A DNA stretch of 44,860 nucleotides, taken from positions 1 through 44,860 of the forward strand of contig CAITYL010000090.1 of assembly GCA_903896595.1 (NCBI GenBank). Direction: 5' to 3'. Under the pieces are notes generated by a model that saw only the letters and a list, made by a program, of their open reading frames with translations, was not told the DNA's origin and made no database searches. Position 1 is the first letter of the stretch. Each line of letters opens with the position of its first letter. Position numbers and translations under genes: made by a program. Positions 41,145 through 44,860 of this stretch are shown piece by piece. This DNA comes from an uncultured Lentisphaerota bacterium. Lineage in GTDB: Bacteria > Verrucomicrobiota > Lentisphaeria > Oligosphaerales > CAITYL01.

Positions 41145-41189
41145 CATTAACCGAACCATCACACCAAGCAAATAGACGGCGTCTAGAGT
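41145..41189 (+). promoter_or_regulatory. Pho-box-like motif and -10 hexamer before the TPR gene
   Basis: CATTAACC (41145-41152), then TAGAGT (41184-41189), the same hexamer as in both 71-bp repeats. TTAACCGA (41147-41154) sits 37 bp before TAGAGT, the same offset as ATAATCAA in those repeats. The GTG start is 34 bp downstream of TAGAGT. Confidence 0.45.
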
Positions 41190-41222
41190 TACCACATAGA
41201 CGCACGCCATGGAGAAAAAACA

Positions 41223-42596
41223 GTGACGAGCAGAACGTTGATAACGATGGCGGTCCTGATGATCGGAGCGCCAGTGTGCCTTGCCCAAGGCACCTCGGTG
41301 GACAGCTCTGCCTTCTGGAACGATCCCTCCTTCCAAAAGGCGTTCATGGGCTCGTATGGCATGCGGGCGGAGATCGAGCCGCGCGTCACGACCCTTGAAA
41401 AAGAGCAGATGGACAAGGTCATGAAACTCATGAGCGAGAACGAGGGCACTACCAAGGCGATTGATCTGCTCACGAAAAACATCAAGCCCGCCGCCAGCGC
41501 GGTATTTGACTTCACGCTCGCCAATCTGCAGTTTCAGGAAAACCGGCTGCCGGAAGCGGTGACGGCGTATCAGGCCGCCATCCGGAAATTTCCGAGCTTC
41601 CAGCGCGCCTACAAAAATCTGGGGTTGGTCGAAATTCGGCAGGGGCATTACGAGACCGCCATCGATCCCTTGACCAAAACCCTCGAACTGGGTGGGGGCG
41701 ACGGGCAAACCTACGGCCTGCTGGCCTATGCCTATGCCATGACGGAACAGTATGCCGCCGCCGAAAGCGCCTACCGGCTGGCGGTAATGCTCCAACCCAA
41801 AATTCTTGATTGGCAAATGGGGCTCTGCCGAATGAGTTTTAAACAGCAAAAGTTCGGAGAGGCCATTGCGCTGTGCGACGAACTGCTGCGCCGGGAACCC
41901 GGTAAGGCGGACTATCTGCTCTTGCAAGCCAATGCGTACCTTGGATTGAAGCAGCCGATGAAGGCGGCGGAGATTTTTGAACTACTTGACCTGTCGGGAA
42001 AAACGCCGGTCGCCGCCCTGCACACGTTGGGCGACATCTACATGAACGAGGGGTATGCGGACCAGGCCGCCGAGGCCTACGCCCGGGCCATGTTCCGCGA
42101 TCCCAAGGTGGACGCCGGCCGCCAACTCCGCAATGTCGAAGTACTGCTCAGCCGCGCGGCGTATCCGGCCGCCGGAGAGCTGCTTAAAAAGGTCAAGACG
42201 AAATTGGGCGGGGCGATGACGGAAGAGCAGCGCAAACGCACGCTCAAGCTCGACGCGCGCCTCGCGGCCGCCCGGAATGAGGCGGGTGAGGCACAGGTGA
42301 AAATCCTGGAAACTCTCATCACGCTTGATCCGTTGGACGGCGAGACGTTGATCCTGCTCGGGCAGTATTATGCGGCCACCAACCCTGAAAAAGCCACGTT
42401 CTACTACGAGCGCGCGGAAGGCATTGAAAAATACGAGGCCGACGCGCGGCTGCGGCATGGCCAATTACTGGTCAAGAGCGGTAAATATCAGGATGCGTTG
42501 CCGTTGCTGAAGCGCGCCCAGGAAATCAAGCCGCGGGAAAATGTCCAACGTTACATCGAACAGGTCGAGCGTGTCGCCAAAGCGAAAGGCAGTTAA
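41223..42596 (+). CDS. Secreted TPR protein of the TonB cluster
   Basis: 457 residues from GTG 41223 (GGAGAAAA about 9 bases upstream). Signal peptide TLITMAVLMIGAPVCLA. At least eight TPR-like helix pairs, for example AYKNLGLVEIRQGHYETAI, LLAYAYAMTEQYAAAESAYR and EDALPLLKRAQEI-type endings. TPR genes close the DUF3450-ExbB-ExbD-TonB operons of several phyla; here a separate promoter seems to be present. Confidence 0.85.
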   Translation: MTSRTLITMAVLMIGAPVCLAQGTSVDSSAFWNDPSFQKAFMGSYGMRAEIEPRVTTLEKEQMDKVMKLMSENEGTTKAIDLLTKNIKPAASAVFDFTLANLQFQENRLPEAVTAYQAAIRKFPSFQRAYKNLGLVEIRQGHYETAIDPLTKTLELGGGDGQTYGLLAYAYAMTEQYAAAESAYRLAVMLQPKILDWQMGLCRMSFKQQKFGEAIALCDELLRREPGKADYLLLQANAYLGLKQPMKAAEIFELLDLSGKTPVAALHTLGDIYMNEGYADQAAEAYARAMFRDPKVDAGRQLRNVEVLLSRAAYPAAGELLKKVKTKLGGAMTEEQRKRTLKLDARLAAARNEAGEAQVKILETLITLDPLDGETLILLGQYYAATNPEKATFYYERAEGIEKYEADARLRHGQLLVKSGKYQDALPLLKRAQEIKPRENVQRYIEQVERVAKAKGS

Positions 42597-42598
42597 CC

Positions 42599-44860
42599 AT
42601 GAACGCAAAAAAAACCAAACAGCCCGTCATGAGTATCAAGAACGTCTGGCTTGCCATGGCGTTGTTGATGGCCGGCTTGGCGTCCCATGCCGCCACAGTC
42701 ACGATTGCGCCGACCATCTCGTACATGTACCAGCAGGATGGAACCACGAAGCTCCAAGGCAATCAGCTTTACTTGCTGGTGGCTGACACCAATGGCAATG
42801 GTTTCGGAGTCGACGGCACCGGCACGATCGGCCAAAATTTCGTCCTGGGGGCGGACGACAACGTGCTGCGAGCCTGGGCGTCGCCTTCCTCTCCCGCCCC
42901 TCTGGTTGGGCAGTGCAAGCCGAACGCCACCGGCCTGACGCTGGACGGTGTCCCTGGCGCGACGGACGGATTGCTGAGCACCGGCGATGCCTTTGCAATT
43001 TACTTTTTTCAAGACGTCACCCTGGCTGATTACCAGGCCGGCTTGCTGTCGGGGGGCTCATGGTACGGTTTCTACACCAAGGCATCCTTTGTTGTTCCAT
43101 CGGCCGGCGGCAGCTTCACGGAAGCGGTGCCAAGTCAGACCAATGTCGTCAACTTGCAGGTCGCCGGGGGCGGATCCTATACCCTGAACGTGACTTCCAG
43201 CGGCGCGGCGGGCGTCGCCATCACCAGCGCCACCGGGCATGGTGGCACCACGGATTACAGCCTGGGCAGCCTGGCCGCCGGTACGGCGGTGGAACTGACC
43301 GCTCCTGTCATTCCCGGTTATACCTTCACCGGCTGGACCGACGCCGCCACCTCCGCCGATGCGACTATCAATTTGACCATGGACAACGACAAGACGGCCA
43401 CCGCGAATTACGCGGCGGCCAGCTATACCGTGACCTTTGAAGCGCAGGGCGGCACCGCCGCGAGCCCGGCCTCCAAGAGCGTGACCTTTGACGCCACCTA
43501 CGGCACCCTGGCGACCACGACCCGCGCCGGCTACAGCTTCGCCGGTTGGTGGACCGCCGCCGGCGGCGCCGGCACGGAAGTCACCGCCGCCACGACGGTT
43601 GCGATCACCGCGGCCCAGACGCTGTACGCCAAGTGGACCGCCGCCAGCTATACCGTGACCTTTGACGCGCAGGGCGGCACCGCCGCGAGCCCGGCCTCCA
43701 AGAGCGTGACCTTTGACGCCGCCTACGGCACCCTGGCGGCCACGACCCGCACCGGCTATACGTTTGCCGGCTGGTGGACCGCCGCCGGCGGCGCCGGCAC
43801 GGAAGTCACCGCGGCCACGACGGTTGCGATCACTGCGGCCCAGACGCTGTACGCCAAGTGGACCGCCGCCAGCTATACCGTCACCTTTGACGCGCAGGGC
43901 GGCACCGCCGCGACCCCGGCCTCCAAGAGCGTGACCTATGGCGCGGCCTACGGCACCCTGGCGACCACGACCCGCGCCGGCTACAGCTTCGCCGGCTGGT
44001 GGACCGCTGCCGGCACGGAAGTCACCGCGGCCAGCACGGTCACGATCGTCGCGGCCCAGACGCTATACGCCAGGTGGACGGCGGCCAGCTATACCGTGAC
44101 CTTTGATGCGCAGGGCGGCACGGAGGCGAGCCCGGCCTCCAAGAGCGTGACCTTTGGCGCGGCCTACGGCACCCTGGCAGCCACGACCCGCACCGGCTAC
44201 AGCTTTGCCGGTTGGTGGACCGCCGCCGGCGGCGCCGGTACGGAAGTCACCGCCGCCACAACGGTTGTGATCACCGCCGCCCAGACGCTCTACGCCAAGT
44301 GGACGGCGGCCAGCTATACCGTCACCTTTGACGCGCAGGGCGGGACGGCGGCGAGCCCGGCCTCCAAGAGCGTGACCTTTGGCGCGGCCTATGGCGCCCT
44401 GGCGACCACGACCCGCACTGGCTACACCTTTGCCGGTTGGTGGACCGCCGCCGGCGGCGCCGGCACGGAAGTCACCGCGGCCACAACGGTTGTGATCACT
44501 GCGGCCCAGACGCTCTACGCCAAGTGGACGGCGGCCAGCTATACCGTCACCTTTGACGCGCAGGGCGGCACCGCCGCGAGCCCGGCCTCCAAGAGCGTGA
44601 CCTTTGGCGCGACCTACGGCGCCCTGGCGACCACGACCCGCACCGGCTACAGCTTTGCCGGCTGGTGGACCGCCGCCGGCGGCACCGGCACGGAAGTCAC
44701 CGTCGCCACGACGGTTGCGATCACCGCGGCCCAGACGCTCTACGCCAAGTGGACGGCGGCCAGCTATACCGTCACCTTTGACGCGCAGGGCGGCACCGCC
44801 GCGACCCCGGCCTCCAAGAGCGTGACCTTTGGCGCGACCTACGGCGCCCTGGCGACCACG
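42599..44860 (+). CDS. Large surface protein with InlB/Listeria-Bacteroides B-repeats, 3' end missing
   Basis: The frame opens at ATG 42599, two bases after the TPR stop, and has no stop in 754 codons to the window end. A signal segment (VWLAMALLMAGLASHAA) is followed by a domain (about 35-180) paralogous to the PEP-CTERM protein at 30668: both share QLYLLVADTNG, PNATGLTLDGV and WYGFYT. Then comes one divergent InlB-type repeat (YTLNVTSSGAAGVA, GYTFTGWTDAA). Six full and one partial 75-residue units follow: YTVTFDAQGGTAASP, GYTFAGWWTAAG, AQTLYAKWTAAS. These beta-grasp repeats build stalks of surface adhesins. The C-terminal anchor is beyond the window. Confidence 0.85.
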   Translation, partial: MNAKKTKQPVMSIKNVWLAMALLMAGLASHAATVTIAPTISYMYQQDGTTKLQGNQLYLLVADTNGNGFGVDGTGTIGQNFVLGADDNVLRAWASPSSPAPLVGQCKPNATGLTLDGVPGATDGLLSTGDAFAIYFFQDVTLADYQAGLLSGGSWYGFYTKASFVVPSAGGSFTEAVPSQTNVVNLQVAGGGSYTLNVTSSGAAGVAITSATGHGGTTDYSLGSLAAGTAVELTAPVIPGYTFTGWTDAATSADATINLTMDNDKTATANYAAASYTVTFEAQGGTAASPASKSVTFDATYGTLATTTRAGYSFAGWWTAAGGAGTEVTAATTVAITAAQTLYAKWTAASYTVTFDAQGGTAASPASKSVTFDAAYGTLAATTRTGYTFAGWWTAAGGAGTEVTAATTVAITAAQTLYAKWTAASYTVTFDAQGGTAATPASKSVTYGAAYGTLATTTRAGYSFAGWWTAAGTEVTAASTVTIVAAQTLYARWTAASYTVTFDAQGGTEASPASKSVTFGAAYGTLAATTRTGYSFAGWWTAAGGAGTEVTAATTVVITAAQTLYAKWTAASYTVTFDAQGGTAASPASKSVTFGAAYGALATTTRTGYTFAGWWTAAGGAGTEVTAATTVVITAAQTLYAKWTAASYTVTFDAQGGTAASPASKSVTFGATYGALATTTRTGYSFAGWWTAAGGTGTEVTVATTVAITAAQTLYAKWTAASYTVTFDAQGGTAATPASKSVTFGATYGALATT
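43421..44860 (+). repeat. Tandem 225-bp coding repeats
   Basis: Units begin (AGCTATACCGT) at 43421, 43646, 43871, 44087, 44312, 44537 and 44762. All are 225 bp except the third, 216 bp, which lacks nine bases (GGA codons in the AAGGAGTE segment). Units are nearly identical in DNA, so copy number can vary by recombination and an assembly could collapse here. Confidence 0.93.

Noticed and set aside
43421-44860. CRISPR array or satellite DNA
   Set aside because: The repeat period is 225 bp with no spacer, the frame is open throughout and it encodes InlB-type repeats.

Overview
The window is GC-rich bacterial DNA, most likely from a member of the PVC superphylum (Verrucomicrobiota, Kiritimatiellota or Lentisphaerota). 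The pointers are a PEP-CTERM secreted protein, a TIGR02597-like secreted protein, a TonB receptor with a DUF3450/ExbB/ExbD/TonB block, a PHP-glycosyltransferase fusion, SUMF1-domain proteins and short dispersed palindromic repeats between genes. No rRNA, tRNA or CRISPR was seen.

Layout. (1) 1-4843, minus strand: a tightly overlapped signalling operon with a GYF-domain membrane protein, a TerY-like VWA protein, a PP2C phosphatase, a Ser/Thr kinase with zinc ribbon and FHA-like tail, and the start of an unknown protein. This is the TerY-phosphatase-kinase triad architecture. (2) 4840-11775, minus strand: a secreted DNA/RNA non-specific endonuclease, an FtsQ-like POTRA protein, a small secreted coiled-coil protein, a short FtsI-like transpeptidase with a damaged KTG motif, a membrane-anchored SUMF1 protein and a secreted coiled-coil protein. 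Dispersed repeats separate these genes. (3) 12033-20450, minus strand: an accessory replication/repair-type module with RadC, a DnaN-like sliding clamp, a DUF932 protein, a RecB-like PD-(D/E)XK nuclease, a phosphoribosyltransferase and many small unknown genes, most with very strong ribosome-binding sites. Rho-independent terminators lie within it and at its end. It looks like the non-structural part of a plasmid-, ICE- or phage-derived island.

(4) 20737-29090: a divergent locus that reads as a phosphate-limitation module. A PHP-GT4 fusion glycosyltransferase (minus) faces an OlsF-like two-domain acyltransferase (plus). These are followed by a PstS-type phosphate-binding protein translationally coupled to a hybrid histidine kinase. 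Replacing phospholipids with glycolipids and ornithine lipids is a known response to phosphate starvation. (5) 29601-44860, plus strand: secreted proteins, a TPR lipoprotein, a TonB-dependent receptor with its own DUF3450-ExbB-ExbD-TonB energiser, a TPR protein, and a repeat-rich surface protein that runs off the window end.

The most interesting signal is regulatory. Promoter-like segments before the PHP-GT gene, the pstS gene, the TIGR02597-like gene and the second TPR gene contain CTAACC/TTAACC-type 8-mers. In the best cases these are spaced 11 bp apart and followed by a -10-like hexamer, in three cases the same TAGAGT. That arrangement resembles Pho boxes of other phyla. Two of the segments are near-identical 71-bp copies 4.1 kb apart. 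They suggest one regulon joining lipid remodelling, phosphate sensing and TonB-dependent uptake.
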